Assembly: GCA_000272025.2 (NCBI GenBank)
Contig: AKCV02000006.1
Coordinates: forward strand, 1 to 64,000
DNA: 64,000 bases
Source: Imbroritus primus
GTDB taxonomy: Bacteria > Pseudomonadota > Gammaproteobacteria > Burkholderiales > Burkholderiaceae
Reading direction: 5' to 3'
How positions within the stretch are numbered: the first letter of the stretch is position 1; the number at the start of each line of letters is the position of its first letter. The translations under genes were made by a program, and so were the position numbers. The notes below the pieces were generated by a model, which saw only the letters and a program-made list of their open reading frames with translations, was not told the origin of the DNA and ran no database searches. Shown here piece by piece: positions 27,811 through 38,812 of this stretch.

Positions 27811-29001
27811 TTAGCGCAGCTGTTCGTTGAGCAGCGTGAGGATCTGGCGGTTGATGTCGGATTTTTCCGCTGCGCCGCTCTCATTGAGCACACTCACGAT
27901 CGAGCCATTGCCGCTACCCTGCACTGCCACGCGATAACGCTTGGCGCGTTTGGCTTCCTCGGCCTTGCTGCGGCTGAAGAGGCGCGAGAAGAAGCCGGGC
28001 TGCTTGGCTTGGTCGCGCGTGTCGACATAGCGCACGAAATACACACCATTCGCGCGGTCACGATCTTCGACGGTGAAGTTGACGCGGTCGAGCGCAAGGC
28101 CCACGGAACGCCATGCGCGGTCGAATGGTTCGTTTAGGGCGAGCACATCGACGCCGTTGACCTGACGAATCAGTGAAGGGGCCGTAGCTGCAGCCTGTCC
28201 GCCGGCGGCGGCAGCCGCACCACCCGTACCGGCAGCGGCCAAGGTCGCCTGCGCGGCTTCGCGCGACATGCCCAAACGCTGCATCAGGCGCGACAGGAAC
28301 TCGGCTTCGAGCTCCGGATCCGCCTGGCGCGGCACCCAGACGGTGGATTCCTTGCTCAGACCGGTCAGCTCTTCACGTGCACCGCGATGGCTGATGAACA
28401 CCTCCAGCTTGCCGTTCGCCCCCTTCTCCACACGCGTGCGGAAACGGTCGCGCTCGGACGTGGAATACAGGCTGTCAAACACCTTGCCGATGGTGTTGCG
28501 GATGAAGTCTTGCGGAATCTTCGCGCGATTCTCCGCCCAGTCGGTTTCCATGATGCCAGTCTCGGGCGAATCGATGGACAACAGGAAGCCATTCTCCTGC
28601 CAGAACTCACGCAGGATCGGCCAGACCTGGGAAGCTGTCATGTCGTCGACAACCAGCCAGCGCTGATTGCCATCACGCTCGATGCGCATGCCCTTGGCGG
28701 CTGGCAGTGCGTTGACGGTACCGGTGGCTTGCTGCGCCGACACGCGTTGCTGATAACCCGACAGCGTGGCGGCACCGCCTGCTTCAGGCGCTGCATAGCG
28801 GCGATCGCCCTGCAGCGAAGTCAGATCGGGAGGAACTTCAAGGGTCGCGGTCCGCTTGGCATTCGACTTGTAGTCGATCTTGTCGGCCTGCATGGCATCG
28901 TTGAGCGTGCTGCAGCCGGCGACCATCGCCAGGGCAGCGAGGGACACGGTGAGGCGTGCAGTGGCAGGAGATGCAATACCGCGAAGATGCTGATAGTTCA
29001 T
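27811..29001 (-). CDS. bamC: Outer membrane assembly lipoprotein BamC
   Basis: Lipoprotein component of the BAM complex, which inserts beta-barrel proteins into the outer membrane. The chosen start MNYQHLRGIAS gives a signal with lipobox MVAGC (Cys about residue 29). It is followed by the unstructured BamD-binding segment (YKSNAKRTATLEVPPDLT) and two helix-grip domains. At 396 residues it is longer than E. coli BamC (344), with an Ala/Gly-rich linker between the domains. A longer upstream frame overlaps dapA and was rejected. It sits directly downstream of dapA, as in E. coli. Confidence 0.92.
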   Translation of the reverse strand: MNYQHLRGIASPATARLTVSLAALAMVAGCSTLNDAMQADKIDYKSNAKRTATLEVPPDLTSLQGDRRYAAPEAGGAATLSGYQQRVSAQQATGTVNALPAAKGMRIERDGNQRWLVVDDMTASQVWPILREFWQENGFLLSIDSPETGIMETDWAENRAKIPQDFIRNTIGKVFDSLYSTSERDRFRTRVEKGANGKLEVFISHRGAREELTGLSKESTVWVPRQADPELEAEFLSRLMQRLGMSREAAQATLAAAGTGGAAAAAGGQAAATAPSLIRQVNGVDVLALNEPFDRAWRSVGLALDRVNFTVEDRDRANGVYFVRYVDTRDQAKQPGFFSRLFSRSKAEEAKRAKRYRVAVQGSGNGSIVSVLNESGAAEKSDINRQILTLLNEQLR

Positions 29002-29063
29002 TGACACACGGTCCTTGAAAAGTTCGAATACAAAACGAAACCAGGCGAAACCAGGAAACGCAA

Positions 29064-29948
<885 letters not shown>

Positions 29949-30110
29949 GGTTTTTACGTCAATTCAGGGGGGCTGAATTATGGGATAAATATCACGATTG
30001 TAACGGATCGCGGCACGTTGTCCCGCACTTTTGGAGCCCGCCGGGCGCCATCAGTTCAACGCGCCGGCCAAGTGTTTCGCTGACAGGCTGGCGCACGCGT
30101 CACACGGGCC

Positions 30111-30698
30111 TCAGGACGCATCCAGTGGATAGCGGACCGCCACCGCACCGGCTCCCTCGCGGATGGCGCACAAACGCTGCACGAAGGCCGGCTTTGGCGA
30201 CGAAATGAAGCCATCTTCATACGCCACGGTACGCAGCCCTCCCGCGCGCGCCACATCCGCCAGTTCGCCCGGCTGCAGCAGGAAATCCGGGTTGGCGGGC
30301 CGCCCGACGGTCTCGTTGCCGGCAGCAAATGTTTCGTAGATCAGCACACCGCCTTCGCCCAGCGCGGCTACCAGGTGCGGCCACAGGGGCCGGTGCAGGT
30401 AATTGGTGACGATCACAGCATCGAAGCGCGCCCCGGGCGGAAGCGGCCAGACGCCCTGCTCCAGATCGGCCTGCAGCACTTGCACCCCTCCCGCCCTGCT
30501 GGCCAGTGCCTGCAAGGCCTCGGCGTCGCGGTCAACTGCCAGCACCGCATATCCGTGCTGTGCGGCCAGCACGGCGTGACGTCCGCCGCCGCAAGCCACA
30601 TCGAGCACACGACCGCCCGGGCGCACGAGGGACAGCCAGCGCCCCACCCAAGGGGACGGCGCTGCGATGGCGGCATGTCCCGGCACAGTGCCGCTCAT
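30111..30698 (-). CDS. Class I SAM-dependent methyltransferase
   Basis: A 195-residue methyltransferase. The AdoMet-binding motif I is VLDVACGGGRHA at about residue 30, motif II falls near LAVDRDAEAL, and FDAVIVTNYLHRPLW follows, a pattern of the UbiE/TehB-like group. The substrate is unknown. Its ATG overlaps the trpS stop (TGATG), so it is probably translated by coupling to trpS. Longer in-frame extensions lie inside trpS and were rejected. Confidence 0.85.
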   Translation of the reverse strand: MSGTVPGHAAIAAPSPWVGRWLSLVRPGGRVLDVACGGGRHAVLAAQHGYAVLAVDRDAEALQALASRAGGVQVLQADLEQGVWPLPPGARFDAVIVTNYLHRPLWPHLVAALGEGGVLIYETFAAGNETVGRPANPDFLLQPGELADVARAGGLRTVAYEDGFISSPKPAFVQRLCAIREGAGAVAVRYPLDAS

Positions 30699-31897
30699 CA
30701 GTAACTCAATCCCATGGCGTCGCGCACCTCGCGCATGGTTTCGCCTGCCGCACGGCTGGCGGCTTCTCGGCCATGCTCGAGGATGTCGCGCAGCAAACCC
30801 GGCTGGTCGACATACTTCTGCGCGCGCTCGGCCATCGGCTGCTGTTCGCGCAGGATGCCATCGATCACCGGCTGCTTGCATTCGATACAGCCGATACCTG
30901 CGCTGCGGCAACCCTTCTGCACCCACTCGCGGGTCGGCTCGTCGGAATACACGAGATGCAGCTGCCAGACCGGACATTTTTCCGGCGTGCCGGGATCGGT
31001 ACGCCGCACGCGCGCCGGATCGGTCGGCATGGTACGTACTTTCTTCTCGACGCTGGCCTTGTCCTCGCGCATGCCAATGGTGTTGCCGTAGGACTTGGAC
31101 ATCTTCTGCCCATCGAGTCCCGGCATGCGGGAGGCTTGCGTAAGCAACGCCTTAGGCTCGACCAGGATATTGCGCCGCGAACCCTCGAGATAACCGAGCA
31201 GGCGTTCGCGATCGGCATTGCCCAGGCTTTGCGACGCCGCCAGCAGCGCACGTGCTTCTTCCAGGGCCTCTGCATTGCCCTCTTCCTGATAGGCCTTGCG
31301 CAGTTCGAGATAGTGCTTGGTCCGTTTGCCACCGAGCTTCTTGGCCGACGCCTGCGCCTTCTCCTCGAAACCGGGCTCGCGGCCATACAGGTAGTTGAAG
31401 CGCCGCGCGATTTCGCGCGTGATCTCGATATGCGGCACCTGGTCCTCTCCGACCGGCACATGGGCGGCGCGGTAGATCAGGATGTCGGACGCCATCAGCA
31501 GCGGATAACCCAGGAAGCCGTACGTGGCCAGGTCCTTGTCCTTCAGCTTCTCGATCTGGTCCTTGTAGGTCGGCACGCGCTCCAGCCAGCCGAGCGGCGT
31601 GCCCATCGACAGCAGCAGGAACAGCTCGGCATGCTCCGGCACGCGGCTCTGCAGGAAGAGTGTGGCCTTTTCCGGATCGACACCGGCCGCCAGCCAGTCG
31701 ATGACCATCTCCCACGTGGCCTTGCTGATGACCTCGCGCGACTCGTAGTGGGTCGTCAGCGCATGCCAGTCGGCCACGAAGAAAAAGCACTGCCGCTCGT
31801 TCTGCAGCTGGATCCAGTTCTTGAGGACGCCGTGGTAGTGGCCAAGATGCAGTGCGCCGGTGGGGCGCATGCCGGAAAGTACGCGTTCGGGAAGCAT
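30698..31897 (-). CDS. trpS: Tryptophanyl-tRNA synthetase
   Basis: Class Ic synthetase that charges tRNA-Trp. The HIGH-type motif is HLGHYHG near residue 17, and the KMSKS loop is in GLDGQKMSKSYGN. At 399 residues it is longer than E. coli TrpS (334). The extra length is in the central region and near the C-terminus, as seen in many beta-proteobacteria. It lies in a cluster of an M50 protease, trpS and a methyltransferase, with six bases to the protease stop. Confidence 0.96.
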   Translation of the reverse strand: MLPERVLSGMRPTGALHLGHYHGVLKNWIQLQNERQCFFFVADWHALTTHYESREVISKATWEMVIDWLAAGVDPEKATLFLQSRVPEHAELFLLLSMGTPLGWLERVPTYKDQIEKLKDKDLATYGFLGYPLLMASDILIYRAAHVPVGEDQVPHIEITREIARRFNYLYGREPGFEEKAQASAKKLGGKRTKHYLELRKAYQEEGNAEALEEARALLAASQSLGNADRERLLGYLEGSRRNILVEPKALLTQASRMPGLDGQKMSKSYGNTIGMREDKASVEKKVRTMPTDPARVRRTDPGTPEKCPVWQLHLVYSDEPTREWVQKGCRSAGIGCIECKQPVIDGILREQQPMAERAQKYVDQPGLLRDILEHGREAASRAAGETMREVRDAMGLSY

Positions 31898-31903
31898 GAA
31901 TGG

Positions 31904-32569
31904 TTATCGGATCAGAAAGAAGATGGGGGACAGCATCCACTGGATGAGCGTGGCGAGCAACTGCATGACGGGACGCATCCAGACCTGCGTGATAATACCT
32001 GCGGCCACCAGTGCCAGCACGATGAAAAAACCGTAGGGCTCGAGGCGCGACAGCATGATCGCTGGACGTGCCGGCAGCAGCGCCGTCAATACCCGCCCGC
32101 CGTCGAGCGGCGGTAGCGGAAACAGGTTGAAGGCAGCCATGACCAGGTTGACCAGCACGCCCGCCTGCGCCATCTTGACGAGGAATGGTTCATCCACGGC
32201 CATCACAGCCAGCCCGATGGACATCAGTGCCCAGCCGACCGCCATGACGAAATTGCTGCCCGGCCCGGCCAGGGCGACCCACAGGCTGTGCCAGCGCGGA
32301 TTGCGCAGGTTGCCGAATGCCACCGGGACCGGCTTGGCATAGCCGAAGACGAACGCGCCAGCCGTGGCGAAATACAGCAGCAGCGGCATGGCAATCGTGC
32401 CGATCGGGTCGATATGGCGCAGCGGATTGAGGCTCACGCGGCCCAGCATGTAGGCCGTGCTGTCGCCGAAATGGCGCGCCACATAGCCGTGTGCGGCCTC
32501 ATGCAGCGTGATGGCGAACAGGACTGGAAGCGCGTAGACGGCGAGCGTCTGAATGATTGAAGAATCCAT
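31904..32569 (-). CDS. M50-family site-2-type membrane zinc protease
   Basis: A 221-residue polytopic membrane protein of the M50 family. The zinc site HEAAH (about residues 23-27) lies in the first membrane helix, and the second metal-binding segment is NLFPLPPLDGGR. It is of the short SpoIVFB/YwhC-like type without PDZ domains, so it differs from RseP. The substrate is unknown. It lies just upstream of trpS, a conserved arrangement in this group. Confidence 0.9.
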   Translation of the reverse strand: MDSSIIQTLAVYALPVLFAITLHEAAHGYVARHFGDSTAYMLGRVSLNPLRHIDPIGTIAMPLLLYFATAGAFVFGYAKPVPVAFGNLRNPRWHSLWVALAGPGSNFVMAVGWALMSIGLAVMAVDEPFLVKMAQAGVLVNLVMAAFNLFPLPPLDGGRVLTALLPARPAIMLSRLEPYGFFIVLALVAAGIITQVWMRPVMQLLATLIQWMLSPIFFLIR

Positions 32570-32621
32570 CCAGCTATTGTAACAAGCGGGCCGGACGCGC
32601 GCGGAATGTTCTTGGCGTGCC

Positions 32622-33245
32622 TCAGAGGCCCAGCAAAGCGGGATCTCCGCGTCCGCGCCGCACCAGTTCCGGCTCGCCGCCGCTCAGGTCGATCACGGAC
32701 GTCGGCTCGGCCGGCACCGGCCCGCCATCGATCACCAGATCGAGCTGCTTTTCCAGCCGCGCGCGGATCTCGTCAGGATCGTTCAACGGCTCATCTTCGC
32801 CGGCCAACTGCAGCGTGGCCGAGAGAATCGGCTCGCCGAGGGCCTCGATCAGGCATTGTGGAATGGCATGCTCCGGCACGCGCAGGCCGATAGTCTTGCG
32901 CGACGGATGCGACAGCCGCCGCGGCACTTCCTTCGTGGCCTCGAGGATAAACACGAATGGCCCAGGGGTGGCCCCCTTGATCCAGCGGTACTGGCGATTG
33001 TCCACGCGCGCGAAGGTCCCCAGCTGGGACAGGTCCCGGCACATCAGCGTCAGCAAGTGCTTGTCATCCATGCCGCGCAGGCGTCGCAGGCGCTCCACCG
33101 CGGCCTTGTCGTCGAGATGGCAGGCGAGCGCATAACTCGAGTCGGTGGGCAGCGCGGCCAGGCCGCCATCGCGGAGGATCTGTGCGGCCTGCTTGATCAG
33201 CCGGGGTTGCGGGTTATCGGGATGGATCTGGAAGAACTGGGACAT
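32622..33245 (-). CDS. YciO/Sua5-family L-threonylcarbamoyladenylate synthase-like protein
   Basis: A 207-residue YrdC-domain protein. The fold motif is ALPTDSSYALACHLDDKAAVERL, followed by KHLLTLMCRDLSQLG. It resembles YciO more than TsaC/Sua5. YciO itself has uncertain activity, while TsaC makes the threonylcarbamoyl-AMP used for the t6A37 modification in tRNA. The position between an M50 protease and a PHP gene also matches the yciO neighbourhood. Confidence 0.88.
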   Translation of the reverse strand: MSQFFQIHPDNPQPRLIKQAAQILRDGGLAALPTDSSYALACHLDDKAAVERLRRLRGMDDKHLLTLMCRDLSQLGTFARVDNRQYRWIKGATPGPFVFILEATKEVPRRLSHPSRKTIGLRVPEHAIPQCLIEALGEPILSATLQLAGEDEPLNDPDEIRARLEKQLDLVIDGGPVPAEPTSVIDLSGGEPELVRRGRGDPALLGL

Positions 33246-33266
33246 GCGGGTCTCACCTGTCGGATA

Positions 33267-34097
33267 TCACCAGCCGCGCCAGATCGGCGTGACGGAATCG
33301 GGGAGTGGCGGCAGCTTGCCGAGGTCCACCCGACTCTCCGAGGGCCCATGGAAATCGGAACCGCGTGACGCCAGCAGGCCATAACGGCGCGCCAACCCGG
33401 CATAGGTTTCGTACTGGGCCGGCGTGTGGCTGCCTGTCGTCACCTCAACGCCCTCCCCGCCGAGTTCTTTGAAGCGGTCGAACAGGCTGTCGTGCTGCAA
33501 TGCCGTCATCTTGTAGCGGCCGGGATGCGCAATCACCGCCTGACCTCCAGCCGCATGGATCCATTCGATCGCGTCCTCGAGCGTGGCCCATCGATGTGGT
33601 ACATAACCCGGCTTGCCATCCGACAGGTAGCTCTCGAACACCGCATTCACGGTGGGGCAGATGCCAGCCTCGACCATATAGCGCGCGAAGTGTGTGCGGG
33701 AGATCAACTCAGGATTGCCGACATACTGCAAGGCCCCTTCATATGCGCCAGCCACGCCTGCCTGCGCCAAGGCATCGGCCATTTCCTGCGCGCGCCGCGT
33801 GCGGCCGGAACGGGTCTGCGCGAGCCCCTCCACCAGCGCTGGACAGAACGGATCGATCTGCAGGCCGACGATATGGACCGTGTGACCCGCCCAGGTGATG
33901 GAGATTTCGACACCGGGCACAAAGGACAATCCTTCGGCATGCGCGGCATGGCGAGCCGCAACCAGGCCGCCAACCTCATCGTGATCAGTCAGCGCCCAAA
34001 GTTCGACACCATTGGTCTTCGCACGCGCCGCCAGCGCCTCCGGCGGCAGCATGCCGTCCGACACCGTGGAGTGACAATGCAGGTCGGCGTTCAACAT
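33267..34097 (-). CDS. PHP-domain phosphoesterase (RNase AM/YciV-like)
   Basis: A 276-residue PHP-family metal-dependent phosphoesterase. The N-terminal metal motif is DLHCHSTVSDG, with later ligands in LTDHDEVGG, HTVHIVGL, AHPGRYK and RGSDFHG. The E. coli relative YciV (RNase AM) is a 5'-3' exonuclease that trims rRNA ends. I chose the start MLNADLHCHS at 34097 because the longer frame upstream looks non-coding. It heads the run toward yciO, the M50 protease and trpS. Confidence 0.88.
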   Translation of the reverse strand: MLNADLHCHSTVSDGMLPPEALAARAKTNGVELWALTDHDEVGGLVAARHAAHAEGLSFVPGVEISITWAGHTVHIVGLQIDPFCPALVEGLAQTRSGRTRRAQEMADALAQAGVAGAYEGALQYVGNPELISRTHFARYMVEAGICPTVNAVFESYLSDGKPGYVPHRWATLEDAIEWIHAAGGQAVIAHPGRYKMTALQHDSLFDRFKELGGEGVEVTTGSHTPAQYETYAGLARRYGLLASRGSDFHGPSESRVDLGKLPPLPDSVTPIWRGW

Positions 34098-34256
34098 GGC
34101 AATACATTGGCAGGAATCATGTCCTGCCATTGTACTCCTCACTGCTGGCAGGCCATGCCGCCGCGATGCCCGACGGGGCGCGGGGTATCCGGGATGCGCC
34201 ATGCCGCCCGCAGTCATGCAACCTGGAGAGCGCCACCGCATCCAGTACCGCTGGCT

Positions 34257-37200
34257 TCACGCCGCCGGAGCTGCGGCCGGACGACTCAGCCCGTACAACC
34301 CGCAGAGTTCTTCGTAGCGCTCCGCCCGCCATGCCTCGGCATCGTTTTGCCGGTGCGCGGGCACGGGCATCTGCGCGATACGTGCCGTCAGCAGCTCGCG
34401 TTGCTCCATCTTGTACCCCGCCTTTGCTCGGGTATCGAGAGACCATGAGAACCACTCGATTTCCTCGGTGATCGCCTTGGTTTTTTTCTTCTGGACAACA
34501 ATGCCAAAGCGTGGCCCGATTCCCTTGCCGCGATCGATGTACTGGCGGGCCGTCAGGGAGTACAGCTTCCAGTTGCTGTCATCATGAAATACTGCATTGC
34601 GCTCAGACCGGATATGCGCCACCTGCATTTCCAGCTGGCTGATCCGCAGGCGGTCCCCTGCCTTGCGCGCCATCACCAGTTCGGTTTCAAGGCCATCAAG
34701 TTGGCTGTCATAGTTGCGAATCTTCATGATGGCAGGCTTGCGCAGGTTCTTGATGCACTGGAAGAACATGCTGTTATCCCCCTTCTTCTCCAGGCTGTAC
34801 TCATCCAGAAACTTCTGCAGCGTGGCATCACCGGAGGCATATTCCCGCCACTGATCGATATCCGGGCCGAGTACTGCACGTAGCGCCTCGACACTGCGGA
34901 CAGCCGTGATATGGAAGGTACAAAACTCATCCAGCTGGCCATCCTTGGTCTGCTGCTTGATCTGCACATTGATCGAGGACTCGACTGGCGTCGCCTGGAC
35001 CGAGAGTACATTTACGCCTGGCAACTTGGCCTGGGCCGTACCTGCACCGCCAGGCGTCAGGCTCACACCTGCGGTGCCCCGGACCACGCCATAGAGTTCG
35101 GCTTCACTATTATTTGCAGCCGCCCGCCTGCTGGTTTCCTTCAGGACCTTGGTCTGGGCCTTGCCCTGCTGATCGGAGCCAACGCCGAAGAAAGCGCGCG
35201 CATCGTCCGTACCCACGCGTAGACCGATCTGCTCGCGCGTCGTGACATGCACTGAGCGGGATGACTGGCGGGTCCCCGTGAGCTCAAGACACCGTGTCTC
35301 GACAAACTCGGCAGCGAATGCCGCCATGAAATCCTGCAAGCGGTCGTGGCCGGTGGCCTGCGTTATCTCACCCTCACCGAACTGCTTCATGAACTCGAAG
35401 AAACGCCGTATGCCGACACGACTGGCATCGAGTTTGGCTGGTTTTCCATCCGCATCCTTCAGGAAGGGATCCGTCGCCGACTCAAAACTGTGCTTGCCAT
35501 TCGCATCCTGCACGATGTCGGTCTTGAACCGCACGGTCGCGCCTTTGTTGCGGGATTCCTCGTATCCGGCCGATGCCCCGAGATATGCGCCCACACCAGC
35601 CAAGCCAGTATCAGCCCCAAAGATCGATTCGAGCCCCAATTCGCCTGCACCGCCGCGACCTGAGGAAACGGAGACCGACAGGCCGTTCAGGTTGCGGGAC
35701 TGCGTCATGGTGGCCGTACGGGATCCCGTGGCTGCGATCCGCGGACGCAGGTTGACGGCTGGCGCGACAGGGACGACCACGGAGAGGTCGACGCCCACTT
35801 CCGCGCCAGTGGTTCCCGTCAGCGTGTTGTTGCGCATGCCTTCGGCAGCTCGCGCCATGAAGTCGTAGATCTTGGCCTTGGTGGCAACGCTCATGAACTC
35901 GCCGCCCCGCTCCAGCCAGTGCAGCGTGGTGAAATGCTTCACCATCGCAAGCGCCTCGCGGCGCTCCGCGTCGGCCTCCGCCGTCACGTCATCGGCCTTG
36001 GCTTCACGCGTGGCGCCCTTCTTGCCCGCACGCTCGCGGACGACCGCCCTGGCTTCGCCGGCCACCTGTGGCAGCCAGGCCTCGAGCTGCGCGCGGGACA
36101 ACTTGATGGGCTTGCCAAGCAGCGCATCAAGCGCTTGCATTGTTTCCGCATCCGGTTCGGACGTTATCGTGATCACAACCTCCTCGACGCGCTGCTTGCC
36201 TGCCATGGTCTCGCTGAGCGGTGCTGACTTGGTTTGCACCTGGGCTTCAAGGAGCGCCTGCAAGGTTCCCGGGCCGCCCTCCTCGCTTCCCATGACCCTC
36301 CGGCGTACCTCCTGCGGATCAAGTTCGCTCATCAAGGGCCGCTGCGTGCCGTCTTTCCCGGCCGCGTAGTCTTTCGCCATCAACGCCTGCTGTTCCTTGT
36401 AGATCGCCACTACCGCCAGCTGGACGGCGTACTCGGCCAGTTTTTCGGGTGCCAGCGTTGTGCTTCTTGCCTCCTCTCTGATGAGCGCGACCTTGTAGTC
36501 CCCCAGTGCCAGCAGGGCCTTGTCATAGGTGCTTCGATCCGCCTGGGCCAGTGCAGACTGGAAATTGAAAGTATCGCCTCCCATGGCGGTGATCGGAGTC
36601 TTCTTCATGCCGATCCACTGACGCGGATCAAGCTCGGATGCCTCGCCATTGAATCGTTTGACCGCGCGTTCGGCGTATTTGTCGATTTTCATGATCCGGG
36701 CCATGACGCGCATGAATTCGCCCTCCGGCCCATCGTCACGGAATCCCTGGTTCCACATGAAATAGTCCAGCGTCGCCTGCCGGCCGAGCCGGGTTGCCAG
36801 GGTGCCTGGATTGGCCGCCGTCCCGTAGTGCTGCAGCGCCTGCCGCGCTGCGTGCATGACCCTGCGCTCCAGCGGAGGGCGTTCCTCCTGTTTGCCGGCG
36901 ACATCGTGCGCGTCCGCCGGCACGGGTGCCACCTGCTGCCCAGCGGCTTCCGCCGGTTCTTCCGCCAGGGCTGCCAGCACGGTTTGCATGGTCAAGTCCT
37001 TGCGCGAACACAGCGTGTCGGCCGCCTCCAGAAAATTGCGGTAGGCATCGCACTGGGGCGCCCGCTGGTATTCCTGTTCGCGCCACTGCAGGTTCGCCTT
37101 GGTCCATTGCGCCTGGGCGGTGTCATACGCAGCCTTGGCCGCAGCCACATGCTTGGGCGCCATGATCACTGCGCGCTCCAGTTGCTCGCGCGCGCACAGG

Positions 37201-38405
37201 AACGCACGCCAGGTCTCGTGCAACGTCACCAGTTGATCCGGCAGTTTCGGCTGGCCGCCAGGTTGCGCGGTGGCTGCTGCGCTGGCTTGCATCCGGCAGA
37301 TCGCCAGACGTTTGAGCAGCCCGAGCCCAACGGGATCGCGCGATAGCAGCAATGCCGCGTGCCAGGTCGCCTCGCTCACCGTGCCGGCCTGCGCCCCGTT
37401 ACAGGCGATGTCGTAGGTAGTACCGAGTTCCTTGAGAATCTGGTGGGCCAACTGGAGGTCATACCCGCTGGCCAATGCCAGCTTGTTGACAATGGCTTCG
37501 CATTCGCCGCACTGCAGCCCCTCCTCCAGTGAAGACAACATCAGCAGGTCACGATGCAGATCATCGACCATCGCCAGATCAGCGGGGCGCGCTCCGAAAC
37601 GCAGCACGATCGCGGTATGCAACTGGCGATATTCATACCATTGTTCCCGGTGCACGCCATGTAGCTGGGATCGGCTCCGCACAGGCGCTTCGACATGCGG
37701 AGGCAGCGTTTCGCGATCTTCGCCTGCGTGGGGCGGGAGGGACTTCAATGTATCGCCCGCACCCTCGGCCACATCGACCGGCATATCCCTTCCAGTGCCC
37801 CGCCGCCCGGGTAGCCTGGGCATACCGGGCAGGACAGCAGGCATGTCTGTCTTGCCCGTTCGCTGCCTCCGTACCCGTCGGCAACTAAAGTCGGACAACT
37901 TCTCCACCACCTTGTGCGATTTGCCATCCGACTTACGCATCTGTGCAGCCTTGTCTTTCGCTGCGGTACAGCCCCACAGCCGACGCTTGGCCGCGCGTGG
38001 CATTTCATGCCCGGGCCCGGATACCTGGGCTGCACGCTCACGCTTGCGCTGTCGGGCGGCCTCCGCCCTCTGGCGGCGACTCAGGACCGGAGCGAGATAG
38101 GCCTTCGCTTGCGTTTGCGCTTCATACGGGGGAGAGTTGTCCTGACTGAACAGATCCCGATTGGGCTGCCCCTTGCCCTTGCCGCCGCGCATATTCCAGG
38201 TGAACAGGCCCGACATGATGTTGGTGGCATAGGCGCTGGGCCTGAGCAGCTTCAGCGTGACACGCACCTCGCGCGTGAATGCCTGATAGCGGCTCGTGGA
38301 CGGACCGGCGGATGACGATGGCGCCGTGCCGGACAAACCCGGCTGGCCGGCCGAGACCGCCGGCGCATAGCCGCCCCCCGTGATTCTTGCTGCGTCTCCT
38401 TTCAT
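34257..38405 (-). CDS. Giant orphan protein, possible type III-secreted effector
   Basis: A 1382-residue protein with no signal peptide and no enzyme motif I recognise. The first ~60 residues are rich in Ser, Gly, Pro and Ala (ITGGGYAPAVSAGQPGLSG), as in many type III effectors. A basic Arg/Lys/Gln-rich stretch follows, then a long helical region with Ala/Gln/Glu-rich segments (about 200-780). A beta-rich Gly/Ser region comes next (GVGAYLGASAGYEESRN, about 870-970), and the protein ends in a charged helical C-terminus. I chose the ATG at 38405 because GGAGG precedes it; the open frame continues 56 codons upstream. Size and composition recall large Ralstonia effectors such as the AWR/RipA family, but I cannot confirm homology. 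No secretion genes are in the window. Confidence 0.6.
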   Translation of the reverse strand: MKGDAARITGGGYAPAVSAGQPGLSGTAPSSSAGPSTSRYQAFTREVRVTLKLLRPSAYATNIMSGLFTWNMRGGKGKGQPNRDLFSQDNSPPYEAQTQAKAYLAPVLSRRQRAEAARQRKRERAAQVSGPGHEMPRAAKRRLWGCTAAKDKAAQMRKSDGKSHKVVEKLSDFSCRRVRRQRTGKTDMPAVLPGMPRLPGRRGTGRDMPVDVAEGAGDTLKSLPPHAGEDRETLPPHVEAPVRSRSQLHGVHREQWYEYRQLHTAIVLRFGARPADLAMVDDLHRDLLMLSSLEEGLQCGECEAIVNKLALASGYDLQLAHQILKELGTTYDIACNGAQAGTVSEATWHAALLLSRDPVGLGLLKRLAICRMQASAAATAQPGGQPKLPDQLVTLHETWRAFLCAREQLERAVIMAPKHVAAAKAAYDTAQAQWTKANLQWREQEYQRAPQCDAYRNFLEAADTLCSRKDLTMQTVLAALAEEPAEAAGQQVAPVPADAHDVAGKQEERPPLERRVMHAARQALQHYGTAANPGTLATRLGRQATLDYFMWNQGFRDDGPEGEFMRVMARIMKIDKYAERAVKRFNGEASELDPRQWIGMKKTPITAMGGDTFNFQSALAQADRSTYDKALLALGDYKVALIREEARSTTLAPEKLAEYAVQLAVVAIYKEQQALMAKDYAAGKDGTQRPLMSELDPQEVRRRVMGSEEGGPGTLQALLEAQVQTKSAPLSETMAGKQRVEEVVITITSEPDAETMQALDALLGKPIKLSRAQLEAWLPQVAGEARAVVRERAGKKGATREAKADDVTAEADAERREALAMVKHFTTLHWLERGGEFMSVATKAKIYDFMARAAEGMRNNTLTGTTGAEVGVDLSVVVPVAPAVNLRPRIAATGSRTATMTQSRNLNGLSVSVSSGRGGAGELGLESIFGADTGLAGVGAYLGASAGYEESRNKGATVRFKTDIVQDANGKHSFESATDPFLKDADGKPAKLDASRVGIRRFFEFMKQFGEGEITQATGHDRLQDFMAAFAAEFVETRCLELTGTRQSSRSVHVTTREQIGLRVGTDDARAFFGVGSDQQGKAQTKVLKETSRRAAANNSEAELYGVVRGTAGVSLTPGGAGTAQAKLPGVNVLSVQATPVESSINVQIKQQTKDGQLDEFCTFHITAVRSVEALRAVLGPDIDQWREYASGDATLQKFLDEYSLEKKGDNSMFFQCIKNLRKPAIMKIRNYDSQLDGLETELVMARKAGDRLRISQLEMQVAHIRSERNAVFHDDSNWKLYSLTARQYIDRGKGIGPRFGIVVQKKKTKAITEEIEWFSWSLDTRAKAGYKMEQRELLTARIAQMPVPAHRQNDAEAWRAERYEELCGLYGLSRPAAAPAA

Positions 38406-38812
38406 CACGCCTCCGCTGACTGCCGTTATTGGTCTTGGCATCGCCGTGCAGTTCCGCCGCTTCGCCGCTCCGTTGCCCTGCCGGATTGCGCTGCCCGACG
38501 GTCGCGCCGCCGGCCGGCAGATCCCCGCCATACTTACAATTGGCTTTCTGCATGCTTCAGCCATATGTAACAAATACGGTGCGTGACGTCCGGCGATTTT
38601 AAAAAAGCTTGCAGTTGGCCTCGCAAGTGGATTCGTATTTCCCCCCTCTTCTTACGCGCAATACACTTGATTGTTTTGAGAAATCAGGGTTATCCCGACC
38701 ATCCGGGCGCATCGGTAGCGCAATCCCGCGCTGCGCATGCGGGCATCCGGGCGCGGTATAGTCGCACTGTGCCGCTTCTCTTTGCTCACACCGCCCCGGA
38801 GCTTCTCCTGAC
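38406..38812. other. Divergent region between the giant gene and the fpr-like gene
   Basis: About 400 bases, AT-richer near 38590-38680. A possible promoter for the plus-strand reductase is TTGATT, 17 bases, TTATCC (about 38669-38697), and a TATAGT lies at about 38757. I found no TTCG-N16-TTCG hrpII-type box for the minus-strand gene. No gene is supported here. Confidence 0.4.

Noticed and set aside
30506..32116. Open frame of 536 codons antisense to trpS and neighbours
   Set aside because: It spans several genes on the other strand and shows no domain.
38406..38573. 56-codon upstream extension of the giant gene
   Set aside because: The internal ATG at 38405 has a GGAGG site. The extension lacks one and looks unlike the rest.
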